A stretch of DNA of 64,000 nucleotides from Duganella aquatilis (GTDB taxonomy: Bacteria > Pseudomonadota > Gammaproteobacteria > Burkholderiales > Burkholderiaceae_D): the NCBI RefSeq assembly GCF_009674565.1, contig NZ_WKJL01000009.1, forward strand, positions 62,001 through 126,000, in the 5' to 3' direction. Each line of letters begins with the position of its first letter. Position 1 is the first letter of the stretch. The position numbers and the translations under genes are program-made. Below, in pieces: positions 37,018 through 46,596 of the stretch. The notes below the pieces were generated by a model. The model ran no database searches and had not been told where the DNA came from. It saw nothing but the letters and a program-made list of their open reading frames with translations.

Positions 37018-38280
37018 TTACTCGATGATGCTGGCGATGCGGGTCGGCGAGATCGGCATCCTGACCGCGTCCGGCCGCCAGCCGTAAAGCACCTCGGTGG
37101 CGCCGCCGCAGATGCGGCCCTGGCACGGACCCATGCCGCAGCGGGTTTGCAGCTTGGCGCTGCGCCAGCTGCCGTGCGTGCGCAATTCGCTGTGGCAGAC
37201 GTCTTCGCAGCGGCAGACGATGGTGTCGTCGCCGGCCAGCGTGCGCGGTTCGGGACGCAGCGCGAAGGCGCGCGCCAGGCGCTCGGCAAACTTCCGCCAA
37301 TGCGCGCGGTTTTGCTCCGCTTCCGGCGACGGTTCGGTTTGGCCGCAGGCGGCCAGGCCGGCGATATGGCCTTCCGCCAGCGCCAGGTCCACGCCGCCGA
37401 TGCCGGTGCCTTCGCCGGCGCAGTAGATGTCCGGCACGGAGGTGCGCTGCGATTCATCCACTGTCACCACTGTCTGCGCGCCGTCCGTCGCGGTGGCGCA
37501 GCCCAATGCCTGCGCCAGTTCCACGTTCGGCATCAGGCCGTAGCCGCAGGCCAGGTAATCGCATTGCAGGGTTTCCATCTCGGGCACGCCGCCGCGCTGG
37601 ATCTGCACCGATTGCAGCGTGCCGTCGCCGTGCGCCGAGTGCACGAAGCTGTCGCGCAGGTAGGGCGTGCCGCCCAGTTGCGACATCAATTGCATGGCCT
37701 GGGTGATCTTGGCCGGCGTTGCCAGCAGGCCAAGGCCGAAGCGCAGCAGCGCCGGCGTGCCGGCCTGTTCGACGATGGCGACAATGTGCGCGCCCTTGCT
37801 TTTCAGCGTGGCGGCGCAGGCCAGCAGCAGCGGGCCGCTGCCCGCCACCACCACACGCTTGCCTCGCAGCGGATAGCCGCCCTTGGCCAGCGCCTGCAGG
37901 CCGCCGGCGCCGGTGACGCCGGGCAGCGTCCAGCCGGGGAAGGGCAGCAGGCGTTCGCGCGCGCCGGTCGCCAGCACCAGCCTGGCGTAATGCAGCGTGG
38001 CCGCCGCGCTGGGCGTCTGCACCAGCAATTGGCCGGGCTGCGGCGCATACATCACGCGCGTCTGCGGCAGGAACTCGACAAGCTCCGATGCGCGCAAGGC
38101 GCTCCACAGCTGCGGTGCGCGCGCATCGGCTTGCAGGTCGGGGCCGCCGCGCCAGATTTGGCCGCCGGCCAGCGGATTATCGTCGATGATGCCGACCTGC
38201 GCGCCCTGCGTCATGGCCGCATGCGCCGCCGCCATGCCCGCCGGGCCGGCGCCCACCACCAGGACGTCGTAGCGCTTCAT
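37018..38280 (-). CDS. D-hydroxyproline dehydrogenase, pyridine-nucleotide-type FAD subunit with Cys-rich C-terminus
   Basis: A 420-residue flavoprotein like HcnB, OoxA and the alpha subunit of proline/hydroxyproline dehydrogenases. The N-terminal YDVLVVGAGPAGMAAAHAAM binds FAD, and a second GxGxxx motif is VVVAGSGPLLLACAATL. The C-terminus has the four-Cys cluster IVCRCEDVCHSEL ... GMGPCQGRICGG, which holds a [2Fe-2S]. The ATG at 38280 is used because the longer frame lies over the small ferredoxin gene. Its start overlaps that gene's stop by four bases. With the two genes upstream it forms a three-part membrane-associated dehydrogenase. Confidence 0.9.
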   Translation of the reverse strand: MKRYDVLVVGAGPAGMAAAHAAMTQGAQVGIIDDNPLAGGQIWRGGPDLQADARAPQLWSALRASELVEFLPQTRVMYAPQPGQLLVQTPSAAATLHYARLVLATGARERLLPFPGWTLPGVTGAGGLQALAKGGYPLRGKRVVVAGSGPLLLACAATLKSKGAHIVAIVEQAGTPALLRFGLGLLATPAKITQAMQLMSQLGGTPYLRDSFVHSAHGDGTLQSVQIQRGGVPEMETLQCDYLACGYGLMPNVELAQALGCATATDGAQTVVTVDESQRTSVPDIYCAGEGTGIGGVDLALAEGHIAGLAACGQTEPSPEAEQNRAHWRKFAERLARAFALRPEPRTLAGDDTIVCRCEDVCHSELRTHGSWRSAKLQTRCGMGPCQGRICGGATEVLYGWRPDAVRMPISPTRIASIIE

Positions 38281-38534
38281 GCCACCGCTCCGGTAACGAC
38301 GTGCATGCCGTCGGCGCACAGCGTCTGGCACGACAGCTGGTGCGGGCGGCCGTCGATGGTGACGCGGCATTCCTGGCAGACGCCCATGCCGCACAAGGGC
38401 GCGCGCGCCGCGCCGCCGACCGAGCGGCGAGTGGTGATGTCGCCCGCCATGGCGATGGCGGCAGCCACGGTCACGCCGGGCGTCACGCTGACGTCGCTGG
38501 CGTTGATGTTGAGGGTGATCAGGGTGTCAGACAT
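38277..38534 (-). CDS. (2Fe-2S)-binding small subunit of the hydroxyproline dehydrogenase
   Basis: An 85-residue ferredoxin-like protein of the HcnA/OoxA-gamma type. The Cys ligands are in LCGMGVCQECRVTIDG and the later SCQTLCADG. It would carry electrons between the two flavoprotein subunits. The start at 38534 ([10 protein letters not shown]) lies eight bases inside the 3' end of the upstream oxidase gene, and its stop overlaps the downstream subunit, so all three are tightly coupled. It is too small to act on its own. Confidence 0.88.
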   Translation of the reverse strand: MSDTLITLNINASDVSVTPGVTVAAAIAMAGDITTRRSVGGAARAPLCGMGVCQECRVTIDGRPHQLSCQTLCADGMHVVTGAVA

Positions 38535-39633
38535 GGAAGCGTCCCGGCAGGTAGGGCGCAAACGGGATGCGCGTTCTTTCGTTCTGCATCTGGCCGGCCA
38601 GCAGCTGCGCCGTCGCCAGCGAGGTGGTGATGCCCAGGCCTTCGTGGCCGGTGGCCAGCCACAAGCCGTTCCTTGCGCCGCAAGGGCCGATCAGCGGCAG
38701 GCCGTCCGGCGTGGCCGCGCGGAAGCCGGTCCAGGTGCGCAGCACGTTCAGCTGCGCCAGTTGCGGCGTGAAGGCGGCGGCGTGGCGCAGCATGCGTTGC
38801 AGCATGGCCGGTTCCACCGCCGGATCGGTGGTGTCGAACTGGCGCGAAGAGCCGATCAGGATTTGTCCGGTGGGGCGCGGCTGCAGATTGAACGCCACCG
38901 AGTCGCCGCTGGCGGCGTGCGCGCTCTTGATGTAGCCCAGCTCCACCAGTTGGTGCCTGACGAAACCCGGATAGCGGTCGGTGATGGCCAGGTGGCCTTT
39001 CTTGGGCTGGATCGGCAGTTCCGGCAGCAGCGCGCCGGAGCGGGCGCCGGCCGCCAGCACGATGTGCTGCGCCTGATGGCGCGTGCCGTCGCCCAGCACC
39101 ACGCAATGGTCCTCGATGGCGGTGACGCTGGCGCGGCGGGTGACGGCGCCGCGGCGCATGGCGCGGTCCAGCAGGATGCGGGTGGTCTTGGGCGGATACA
39201 CCAGCCCATCGCCACGTACCAGCAGGCCGCCGGCCAGGCCGGCGCGCAGTTGCGGCTCGCGCGCATACAGCGCGGCGGGCGTCAGCACTTCGCAGATCAG
39301 GCCATGGCCGGACAGGTTCTGCGCCTTCTCCAGCGCGGCATCCATTTCCTCTTCGTCGGCGGCGATCCAGATGGTGCCGCAGCCGCTGTATTCGTGGCGT
39401 TGCGGACGGTCGCCCACCAGATCCTTCCACAACGAGACCGAGTAGGCCGACAGCGCCAGTTCCGCCGCGTTGTCGTCCATGACCACCAGGTGGCCCATGC
39501 CGGCCGCGGTGGCGCCGCCGCCGGCGATGTCCTGCTCGATGATCGCCACGCGCAGTCCGCGCTCGCTGAGCGCATCCGCACACGCGGCGCCGACGATGCC
39601 GGCGCCGATGACGATGACATCGGCACTAATCAC
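38527..39633 (-). CDS. D-amino-acid-oxidase-type FAD subunit (D-hydroxyproline dehydrogenase)
   Basis: A 368-residue DAO-family flavoprotein like HcnC/OoxB and the D-hydroxyproline dehydrogenase beta subunit. It would oxidise cis-4-hydroxy-D-proline to pyrroline-4-hydroxy-2-carboxylate. The FAD motif is [20 protein letters not shown]. The C-terminal [19 protein letters not shown] is the family's second FAD contact. The start is a GTG at 39633 that overlaps the epimerase stop (GTGA), indicating translational coupling. An apparent longer frame is an artefact of reading through the epimerase gene in another phase. Confidence 0.9.
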   Translation of the reverse strand: MISADVIVIGAGIVGAACADALSERGLRVAIIEQDIAGGGATAAGMGHLVVMDDNAAELALSAYSVSLWKDLVGDRPQRHEYSGCGTIWIAADEEEMDAALEKAQNLSGHGLICEVLTPAALYAREPQLRAGLAGGLLVRGDGLVYPPKTTRILLDRAMRRGAVTRRASVTAIEDHCVVLGDGTRHQAQHIVLAAGARSGALLPELPIQPKKGHLAITDRYPGFVRHQLVELGYIKSAHAASGDSVAFNLQPRPTGQILIGSSRQFDTTDPAVEPAMLQRMLRHAAAFTPQLAQLNVLRTWTGFRAATPDGLPLIGPCGARNGLWLATGHEGLGITTSLATAQLLAGQMQNERTRIPFAPYLPGRFHV

Positions 39634-40562
39634 CGGATGCCCCAGACGAAGGGATCGCTCGGATCGAGAATCAGCTGCGCCTGCGCGTTGACCCAGGCCT
39701 TGCCGCGTATGCTCGGCAGCAGCTGGCCGTCGCGCACGCGGTACGAGGCTTCGAACACGCTGCCGATCACGCTTTCCTGCTTCCACAGCGCGCCTTCGGC
39801 CAGCTTGCCGTCGGCGGCCAGGCAGGCCAGCTTGGCGCTGGTGCCGGTGCCGCAAGGCGAACGGTCGTAGGCCTTGCCGGGGCAGAGCACGAAGCTCTGG
39901 CTGTCGGCGCCGGTGCGCGAATCGGCAAACAGTTCGATGTGGTCGATCACCGCGCCGTTGTCGCCGGTGATGCCGGCCCTGGCCAGCGCGTCGCTGACGG
40001 CGACCGTATAGCCGGTCAGCGCTTCGACATTGCGCACGCTCAGTTCCTGGCCATGCTCGGCGATCAGGAAGAACCAGTTGCCGCCGTAGGCGATGTCGCC
40101 GGTGACCGCGCCATGGCCGGGCACCTCCACCGTGACGGCGGCGCGGCTGCGGTACGACGCCACGTTGTCCACGGTGACGCTGCCGTCGGCATGCAGCTCC
40201 GCTTCCACAACGCCCACCGGCGTGTCGATGCGGTGGCGGCCCGGCGCGATGCGGCCCATGAAGGCCAGCGACGCCACCAGGCCGATGGTGCCGTGGCCGC
40301 ACATGCCCAGGTAGCCGACGTTGTTGAAGAAGATCACGCCCGCCACGCAGTCCGGCGCGTGCGGTTCGCACAGCAGCGCGCCCACCAGCACGTCCGAGCC
40401 GCGCGGCTCGCACACCACGGCGGAGCGGAAATTGTCGTGGGCGGCGCGCAGCCTGGCCAGGCGTTCGCTGAGCGGGCCTTTGCCCAGTTCAGGGCCGCCG
40501 TCGATGACAAGGCGGGTCGGCTCGCCGCCGGTATGGGAATCGATGATGGAGATGGTTTTCAT
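39630..40562 (-). CDS. 4-hydroxyproline 2-epimerase (proline racemase family)
   Basis: A 310-residue enzyme that epimerises trans-4-hydroxy-L-proline to cis-4-hydroxy-D-proline, the first step of bacterial hydroxyproline catabolism. Both catalytic Cys are present: [10 protein letters not shown], and [10 protein letters not shown]. Two Cys distinguish true epimerases from the trans-3-hydroxyproline dehydratases, which have Thr at the second place. The start at 40562 gives [17 protein letters not shown], the normal N-terminus. It is the first gene of the operon. The downstream deaminase and semialdehyde dehydrogenase needed to reach 2-oxoglutarate are not in the window. Confidence 0.93.
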   Translation of the reverse strand: MKTISIIDSHTGGEPTRLVIDGGPELGKGPLSERLARLRAAHDNFRSAVVCEPRGSDVLVGALLCEPHAPDCVAGVIFFNNVGYLGMCGHGTIGLVASLAFMGRIAPGRHRIDTPVGVVEAELHADGSVTVDNVASYRSRAAVTVEVPGHGAVTGDIAYGGNWFFLIAEHGQELSVRNVEALTGYTVAVSDALARAGITGDNGAVIDHIELFADSRTGADSQSFVLCPGKAYDRSPCGTGTSAKLACLAADGKLAEGALWKQESVIGSVFEASYRVRDGQLLPSIRGKAWVNAQAQLILDPSDPFVWGIR

Positions 40563-40629
40563 GCCATAAATCTTAGGCTGGACCCCATCCGCTGTCTTGC
40601 TTGGCCTGCGCATGATGGGTGACGAAATC

Positions 40630-40649
40630 TGCACAATGGTGCACAATGA
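40630..40649. promoter_or_regulatory. Tandem 10-base direct repeat between the epimerase and AraC genes
   Basis: TGCACAATGG at 40630-40639 is followed at once by TGCACAATGA at 40640-40649, nine of ten bases identical. They lie in the 83-base divergent gap between the hydroxyproline operon and its presumed regulator. AraC-type activators bind tandem direct repeats, so this is a candidate site. The second copy contains the ATG at 40646. If the site is a true operator, the ATG at 40655 may be the real start of the regulator. Confidence 0.5.
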
Positions 40650-41422
40650 AGTTCATGCAGACAGAATCCGTCAACAATCAGGCCGTGCGCCGCGCACTGG
40701 GTGCAAATATCGCCGATCCCTTTTTTGCAGAGGGCCTGTTCGATGCGCTGCCGGACGTGGTGTTCTTTGTCAAGGACATCGAGGGGCGCTACGTGGTGGT
40801 CAACCAGACCCTGGTCCAGCGTTGCGGCCAGCGGCACAAATCGGCGCTGATCGGACGTACGCCGGCCGAGGTGTTCGCCCATCCGTTCGGCCAGACCTAT
40901 CTGGCGCAGGACATGCAGGTGCTGGCCGGCGACAGCGATATCGAAGACCAGCTGGAACTGCACCTGTATCCCAACCGCGATCCCGGCTGGTGCCTGACCC
41001 GCAAGACCGCGCTGCGTGATGCACACGGCCGCATCGTCGGCCTGACCGGCATTTCGCGCGACCTGGCGATGGCGGACAAGAAGAACCCGGCCTATCGCAA
41101 GGTGGCGGCGGCGGTGCAGGTGATCCATGAACAGTACGGCCAGCCGCTGCAGCTGCCGGAACTGGCGCGCATCGCCAATATGTCGGTGGCGCAGATCGAA
41201 CGCTACTTCCTGCGCATCTTCCACCTGACGCCGCGCCAGATGATCATCCAGACCCGCGTCGACGCCGCCTCGCGCCTGCTGAACGGCGCCGCCAGCGTGG
41301 CGGAAATCGCGCAGGCCTGCGGCTATGGCGATCACTCGGCGTTCACGCGCCAGTTCAAGGCCACCACCGGGCTGACGCCCAGCCAGTACCGCCAGCTGTC
41401 GGCGCGCCGCTCAGGTGACTGA
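40646..41422 (+). CDS. PAS-AraC transcriptional regulator
   Basis: A 258-residue regulator that joins an N-terminal PAS-like sensor to a C-terminal AraC double helix-turn-helix. The PAS part runs about residues 25-140, with [20 protein letters not shown] and [13 protein letters not shown]. The AraC part runs about 150-250: [19 protein letters not shown], then [20 protein letters not shown]. AraC regulators of sugar use normally carry a cupin domain, so the PAS sensor is unusual. It is divergent from the hydroxyproline operon and is its likely activator. Starts at 40646 and 40655 are both possible. Its end overlaps the convergent diguanylate cyclase by 12 bases. Confidence 0.9.
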   Translation: MKFMQTESVNNQAVRRALGANIADPFFAEGLFDALPDVVFFVKDIEGRYVVVNQTLVQRCGQRHKSALIGRTPAEVFAHPFGQTYLAQDMQVLAGDSDIEDQLELHLYPNRDPGWCLTRKTALRDAHGRIVGLTGISRDLAMADKKNPAYRKVAAAVQVIHEQYGQPLQLPELARIANMSVAQIERYFLRIFHLTPRQMIIQTRVDAASRLLNGAASVAEIAQACGYGDHSAFTRQFKATTGLTPSQYRQLSARRSGD

Positions 41423-42901
41423 TTCGACGTCGGCCAGTTCGACGCGGTTGCGGCCCAGCTGCTTGGCGCGGTACAGCGCGACGTCGGCCGCCTTCAGCAG
41501 GTCATCCCACGAATCCTGCTGGCCCGGCGTGAAGACCGCCACGCCGATGCTCACCGTCAGCACCTCGAACGGCGATGTGGCGTGCGGCATGCGCAGCGTG
41601 GCGATCGAGCGGCACAGCCGTTCCGCCATCGCCAGCGCATGGTCTTCGCCGGAAGCCTGGGCGATCAGCGCGAATTCCTCGCCGCCGTAGCGCGCCACGA
41701 AATCGCCGCTGCGGCGCGCATGCCGCGCCAGTTCGGCGGCGATGGCGCGCAGCGCGTCGTCGCCGCACTGGTGGCCGTAGTGATCGTTGTACTGCTTGAA
41801 CAGGTCCACGTCCAGCAAGGCCAGCACCAGCGGCTGCTTGCTGCGGCGGGCGCGGTTCCATTCGCCGCTCAGCGTTTCGTCGAAACGGCGGCGGTTGGCG
41901 ATGCCGGTCAGGCCGTCGGTGGCGCTGATTGCGGCCAGGCGGGCGTTGGATTGTTCCAGCTCGCGCGTGCGTTCGCGCACCCGGCTTTCCAGTTCGCGCT
42001 CGCGGGTTTGCAGCTCGCTCAACAGCACGGCAAAGCCGATGCCGATGATGCACAGCGTCAGGATGAACTCCTGCGCGCGCACCACTTCCAGGTGAATCGG
42101 TACGTCGCCGAACGGTTTCAGGCCTGTGGTCATCAGCATCGCGGTGCTCAGCGAAATCAGCGCCACCAGCAGCGTGGTGAGACGCACGCCGAAGCGGAAG
42201 GCGATCACCGCCACCGCCGGCAGCAGCAGCGTCGGCGTGACGGAGACACCGTCGATTTCGCCGCCATGGGCCGACAGGACGGCGAAGGACAGCATCAGCG
42301 TCAGCCCCAGCGCAGCGTCATCGAGGCGGGTCAACTTCAGGCGCTGGCGCTGCGGCTGGGTGTAAGCCAGCAGCAGCGGCGTGTAGATCAGCAGTCCGAG
42401 ACCGTCGCCGAACCACCATACCCGCGCCAGCGTGAAGTAGGACGTGGTGGCGCCGCCCACCTGCTGCAGCACCACCGCCGCCAGCAAGCCGGCCAGCATG
42501 GCGCCGAACACCGGGCCGGCGATGATGAACTTGACCAGGTCTTTCAGACGGTGCAAACGCGGCGAGGCGCGGCTGCGCAACATGACCTGATAGGTGAAAA
42601 TGATTTCCGCCAGGTTGACGGCGCTGAGCAGCACCGCCTCGTACCAGGGGAAGGCGTTGAGGTTGGCCAGCACGTCGGACGTGAAGGTGATCGCGGCCAG
42701 CAGCGGCGCGCGCTGGCCGCGGAAACGCAGCAGCGCGGCCAGCAGCACGGCGTTGGGCAGCCACACCACCACGGCGTTTTCCGGCGTGACTGCACAAAAG
42801 AAAGTCAGCTTGACGCTGGCAAAGTGGAACAGCGCCAGTAACAGGCAAAACACCCAGCCCGGCCGCTGCCAGAATTTTTCACGTTTGATCATCGCCAGCA
42901 T
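41411..42901 (-). CDS. MASE1-GGDEF diguanylate cyclase
   Basis: A 496-residue inner-membrane enzyme that makes cyclic di-GMP from two GTP. The N-terminal half is a MASE1 sensor with about eight membrane segments, beginning RPGWVFCLLLALFHFASVKL and including the typical VVVWLPNAVLLA. A short coiled coil leads to the catalytic domain with YGGEEF (about 405-410). An inhibitory site, RSGD, lies five residues before it (about 397-400), so product inhibition is expected. I used the ATG at 42901; one at 42892 is also possible. It is on the same strand as the glycan operon but separated from GH35 in the wrong order to be its first gene. Confidence 0.92.
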   Translation of the reverse strand: MLAMIKREKFWQRPGWVFCLLLALFHFASVKLTFFCAVTPENAVVVWLPNAVLLAALLRFRGQRAPLLAAITFTSDVLANLNAFPWYEAVLLSAVNLAEIIFTYQVMLRSRASPRLHRLKDLVKFIIAGPVFGAMLAGLLAAVVLQQVGGATTSYFTLARVWWFGDGLGLLIYTPLLLAYTQPQRQRLKLTRLDDAALGLTLMLSFAVLSAHGGEIDGVSVTPTLLLPAVAVIAFRFGVRLTTLLVALISLSTAMLMTTGLKPFGDVPIHLEVVRAQEFILTLCIIGIGFAVLLSELQTRERELESRVRERTRELEQSNARLAAISATDGLTGIANRRRFDETLSGEWNRARRSKQPLVLALLDVDLFKQYNDHYGHQCGDDALRAIAAELARHARRSGDFVARYGGEEFALIAQASGEDHALAMAERLCRSIATLRMPHATSPFEVLTVSIGVAVFTPGQQDSWDDLLKAADVALYRAKQLGRNRVELADVESVT

Positions 42902-42966
42902 TTTGAGGACAGCACGCCTAAGATTGCCCGGCGACCGTCCTGCTGTCAATGATTGTGGGTGTAAAA

Positions 42967-45318
42967 CTAGGTTGTTGTAGTCAAACTGCCAACATAGGCC
43001 CGGTAGTGGCGAATACGCCCGGTGACGCCCTCGGGGCCCTGGCGCGGCGTGTAGCGCAGGCCGGCCACGGTGGCTTCGGCGCCCAGATCGATGATGAGGC
43101 GATGTGGATGCTGGCTGCCTGGCGCGGTGGCGGCCTTGCCGCTGTAGGCGGTGTGCCAGTGGTCGGTGGCCTGGCCGTTGATGGCGTTGAGGGCGCCGCC
43201 GTCCTCCTTGGTGGCTTCCTCGCTGCTGGCGTAGGCGATGGTCCAGCTGGACTGGTTGAGCGGCTTGCCATCCACGCCCAGCAGCGATAGTTCGGCCACG
43301 GCGGCGTACTGCTTGCCGTCCCAGGCATCCAGCGATTCGAGACAGAACTGGCGGCCCCTGGCTGGCTGCGCGAAGGTCACGTCCTGCACGGCGGCGCCGC
43401 GCGCGAATTCGCCCTCGTGCACCGGCTTGACGCCGTCCAGCGCCGGTTTGACCTTGCTTGGCGGGCGCGCCAGGTCCAGCTCCGGATGCAGCTGGTCGAG
43501 GATCGGCGCGGTCAGGCCGGCGATGCGGGCGCTGCGCGGACCGGTCAGGTCCAGCACCACCACTTCGTTCTGTCCGCGCTTGATCCAGGGGCCGGGCAGG
43601 TACATGGTCTGCGTCGGGCCGATGCTCCAGTAACGCCCCAGGCAGCGGCCGTTGACCCAGACGATGCCTTGGCCCCAGCCTGACATGTCGAGGAAGGTGT
43701 CGCCGACTTGTGTCACGTCGAAGCTGCCGCGCCAGAAGGCGGCGCCCTGCGCGCGGCCGGTCTTCCACGTCAGTGGCGGCAGCGCGGCGTCGGCGTCGAA
43801 GTCGATGGCGCGGATGTCCCAGTTTTCCAGTGGCTGGCCGTTGAGGGTGACCGGTCCGTGCAGGCCTTTGCGGTCGTGGATCTCGACGCCGAAATTGACG
43901 CGGGCGATGGTGTACAGCAGGATCTCCAGCGTGGCCGGCTTGCTGCGCGCCGGCAGGTCAATGCTGAAGCGGCGGTGGCGCGTGTCCATCGTGCCGACCT
44001 GTTTGCCGTCGATGCTGACCCAGGCCAGGTCGCGCACCTTGGCTGCTTCCAGCGTGCCGGCCGGCCCGGCGGGTAGCGTCACGCGGTAGGAGACCAGTCC
44101 CCGGCTGATGTCGTACTGCTCGATCGGCTGCGGCGACGCCACGCGCAGGCCCTTTGCTGGCAGGGCGCTGGCCACGGTGGAGGACTGCTTCAGCGCAAAC
44201 GGCTTGATGGCGATGACAGGATTTTTCGGCGGTGGCGGCGGCAGCGTTTCGCCGGCCGGCAGGAAAGGCTTGATGCCGTCGCGGTAGGCCTGGAATTTTT
44301 CGCCGGTCCATCCGGCCTCGCTGATCGGCGCATCGTAATCGTAGCTGCTGGTGTCGGGGCGGAAGGGACGGTCGCAGCCGCCCCACAGGCCGAAGCTGGT
44401 GCCGCCGTGCGCCATGTACAGGCTGAAGGAACCGTTGGCCTTCAACATGGCCTGGATGTCGGCCACGGCGCCGTCGGCGGAGCCGCGCCGGTGCGGCGCG
44501 CCCCAGGTATCGAACCACCCGGAGTAGTATTCGCCGCACATGCGCGGGCCTTTTTGCACCTGATCCAGCATCTTGAAGCCGGCCGCCGGATCGCTGCCGA
44601 AATTGACCACGTTGAACAAGCCGTCGATGTGCGACTTGACCACCGCATTGGTCGGATTGCACTGGAACAGCGGCACGTCGAAGCCCGCGTCCTGCAGCAT
44701 GCTTTTCATCTCGCGCATATAGGCCAGGTCTTCGCCGAAGAAGCCGTACTCGTTCTCCACCTGCACCATCAGTATCGGACCGCCATGCGTGATCTGCTGC
44801 GGACCGAGCACGCGGCCGACTTCCTTCATGTAGCGGCGCGCCGGCTGCACGAAGTTGGCGTCGCGCGTGCGCAGGAAGGCGTCGCCCGGTTTCTTCAACA
44901 GCCACCATGGCAGTCCACCCATTTCCCACTCGGCGCAGGCGTAGGGACCGGGACGCAGGATGACCCACAGGCCTTCCTGCTGCGCGAGCTTGCAGAATTC
45001 CGCCGCGTCGCGCTGGCCGGCCCAGTCGTAGCGGCCTTCGCGCCATTCGTGGTAGTTCCAGAACAGGTAGGCGCACACGGTGTTGAGGCCCATGGCCTTG
45101 ATGGCTTTCAGGCGGTGCTGCCAGTATTCGCGCGGCACGCGGGCGAAGTGCATTTCGCCGCAGCGGATTTGCATGCGCTGGCCGTCGAGCATGAAGTCGG
45201 TGTCGCTGATGGTGAAACGTGCAGCGGCTTGGGCGGACAGCGGTAGCATCAGACTACCCATGGCAGCGGCGCTGGCGCCGCGCAGCACGCTGCGGCGGGA
45301 GGTGGATGTGATCGTCAT
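42967..45318 (-). CDS. Secreted GH35 beta-galactosidase with CBM32-like domain
   Basis: A 783-residue exo-beta-galactosidase. The N-terminus has a twin-arginine signal (SRRSVLRGASAAAMGSLMLP) and the mature protein starts near AQAARF. The GH35 acid/base Glu is in MVQVENEYGFF (about 190) and the nucleophile Glu in MCGEYYSGWFDTW (about 263). The last 130 residues or so resemble an F5/8 type C (CBM32) domain, ending near YRAYVGSL. It would trim terminal beta-linked galactose from pectic galactan or arabinogalactan in the periplasm. Its start overlaps the DUF2264 stop by one base (TAATG). Confidence 0.93.
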   Translation of the reverse strand: MTITSTSRRSVLRGASAAAMGSLMLPLSAQAAARFTISDTDFMLDGQRMQIRCGEMHFARVPREYWQHRLKAIKAMGLNTVCAYLFWNYHEWREGRYDWAGQRDAAEFCKLAQQEGLWVILRPGPYACAEWEMGGLPWWLLKKPGDAFLRTRDANFVQPARRYMKEVGRVLGPQQITHGGPILMVQVENEYGFFGEDLAYMREMKSMLQDAGFDVPLFQCNPTNAVVKSHIDGLFNVVNFGSDPAAGFKMLDQVQKGPRMCGEYYSGWFDTWGAPHRRGSADGAVADIQAMLKANGSFSLYMAHGGTSFGLWGGCDRPFRPDTSSYDYDAPISEAGWTGEKFQAYRDGIKPFLPAGETLPPPPPKNPVIAIKPFALKQSSTVASALPAKGLRVASPQPIEQYDISRGLVSYRVTLPAGPAGTLEAAKVRDLAWVSIDGKQVGTMDTRHRRFSIDLPARSKPATLEILLYTIARVNFGVEIHDRKGLHGPVTLNGQPLENWDIRAIDFDADAALPPLTWKTGRAQGAAFWRGSFDVTQVGDTFLDMSGWGQGIVWVNGRCLGRYWSIGPTQTMYLPGPWIKRGQNEVVVLDLTGPRSARIAGLTAPILDQLHPELDLARPPSKVKPALDGVKPVHEGEFARGAAVQDVTFAQPARGRQFCLESLDAWDGKQYAAVAELSLLGVDGKPLNQSSWTIAYASSEEATKEDGGALNAINGQATDHWHTAYSGKAATAPGSQHPHRLIIDLGAEATVAGLRYTPRQGPEGVTGRIRHYRAYVGSLTTTT

Positions 45319-46583
45319 TAGTAGTTCACGGGATAGTCTTTAGGGAAGCGGGCGCCGGCAAAGGCTTTCTTCTGCGTCCAGTCCTGCGCTGGCGCGGTCC
45401 AGTAGCTGTCGTTGGGTGACAGACCCAGGGGTAACAGGCTGGCGGAGGCGATGTACATGCTGCCGTTGTTGGAGTACCAGTCGCCCAGCTCCGGCTGGTG
45501 GCCGACGAAGCCGATGGTCAGGTAGCCTTCCTTGCTGAAGTTGGAGGGCGCCGACCACACGGCCTTGTGCACCGCTTGCAGCGCGGCGCGGATCTGGCCT
45601 TCGGGCAGACTTTGCGGCAGCTGCTTGCGCAGCGCCAGCAGGGCCAGTGGCTGGAAGGCGGCGGTACGATAGGTCAGCGAGCGGCCGATGGGCGGGAAAC
45701 TGCCATCGGTGGAAACGAAGCGTTCCAGATGTTCGCTGTAGCGCTGCATGCGCTTGATCGCCTGCGCACGCAGCTCTTCCGGTTTGCCGTTCCAGAAGGC
45801 GCCTTTTTTCTCGTCGAGCACGTCGAGGATTTCGACCAGCATCGGGTGCATGACGAAGGCATTGTAGTAGTCGAAGTGGAAGGCGTCGCCGTCCTTGATC
45901 CAGCCGTCGCCGACGTACCATTCGTTGATTTTGCGGATGGCGACGTTCATGCGCAGCGGATCGAATTCTTCGCCGATGGACATCAGCCAGGCTTCGTTCA
46001 TGGCGGCGAACAGCATCCAGTTGATGTAGGGCGGCTCGATGCGGCGCAAGGCCTTGATTTCGGCGATGATGCGCTGCTTGGTTCTGGCATCCAGCGGCTC
46101 CCACAGCGCTTTCGGCGCACGGATCAGGGCATTGGTGAAGTAGGCGGAATCGACCAGCGTCTGGCCCGGGCCTTTCCACAGCAGGTAGTCCGCATTCGCT
46201 GGATCGACCGAATTGGTGTAGCTTTGCAGGGCCAGTTGTTGCAGGCGCTTGCGCTCGCGGCCTTCGGGCGTGCCGTCGTCGGCCAGGGAGAGCCAGGGAG
46301 CGATGCCGGCGATCAGGCGGCCGAAGCATTCCAGATAGGCGACGCCTTTGTCGCGGCCGTCCCAGGTGGGACTGACTTCGAGGGCGAAGTTTTTCTTCAG
46401 CGTGCCGGCGGCCATGTTGGTCAGCACCGGTTCGGACATCTTCTGCGCCAGCGCGGCAAGTTGGGCGCGGGCTGCGGCGCCGCTGGTGTCGATGGCGCTG
46501 GCCGCTGCCGCCGCGCCGGGCGCCGCAGCCATACCGCCGCCCGCAGCAGCGGCCAGCGTCTGGATAAAGTTTCGTCGTTCCAT
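45318..46583 (-). CDS. DUF2264-domain protein with Tat signal
   Basis: A 421-residue exported protein of the DUF2264 family. The N-terminus MERRNFIQTLAAAAGGGMAA is a twin-arginine type signal. The body is an all-helical (alpha/alpha)6-like fold, with segments such as DYLLWKGPGQTLVDSAYF and NEWYVGDGWIKDGDAFHFDYY. Some DUF2264 proteins are, to my knowledge, classed as GH154 beta-glucuronidases acting on arabinogalactan, but I cannot confirm the activity here. It sits between GH105 and GH35 genes in one operon, so a role in degrading the same glycan is likely. Confidence 0.8.
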   Translation of the reverse strand: MERRNFIQTLAAAAGGGMAAAPGAAAAASAIDTSGAAARAQLAALAQKMSEPVLTNMAAGTLKKNFALEVSPTWDGRDKGVAYLECFGRLIAGIAPWLSLADDGTPEGRERKRLQQLALQSYTNSVDPANADYLLWKGPGQTLVDSAYFTNALIRAPKALWEPLDARTKQRIIAEIKALRRIEPPYINWMLFAAMNEAWLMSIGEEFDPLRMNVAIRKINEWYVGDGWIKDGDAFHFDYYNAFVMHPMLVEILDVLDEKKGAFWNGKPEELRAQAIKRMQRYSEHLERFVSTDGSFPPIGRSLTYRTAAFQPLALLALRKQLPQSLPEGQIRAALQAVHKAVWSAPSNFSKEGYLTIGFVGHQPELGDWYSNNGSMYIASASLLPLGLSPNDSYWTAPAQDWTQKKAFAGARFPKDYPVNY

Positions 46584-46596
46584 TCAGTCTCCGTTG

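Noticed and set aside
38527..40413. A 628-residue frame joining the oxidase with the epimerase region
   Set aside because: The N-terminal third is the epimerase gene read in the wrong phase; a GTG at 39633 overlapping the epimerase stop gives the normal oxidase length.
42902..43768. N-terminal extension of the diguanylate cyclase frame
   Set aside because: The upstream open frame overlies the GH35 gene in another phase. MASE1 proteins begin near the ATG at 42901.
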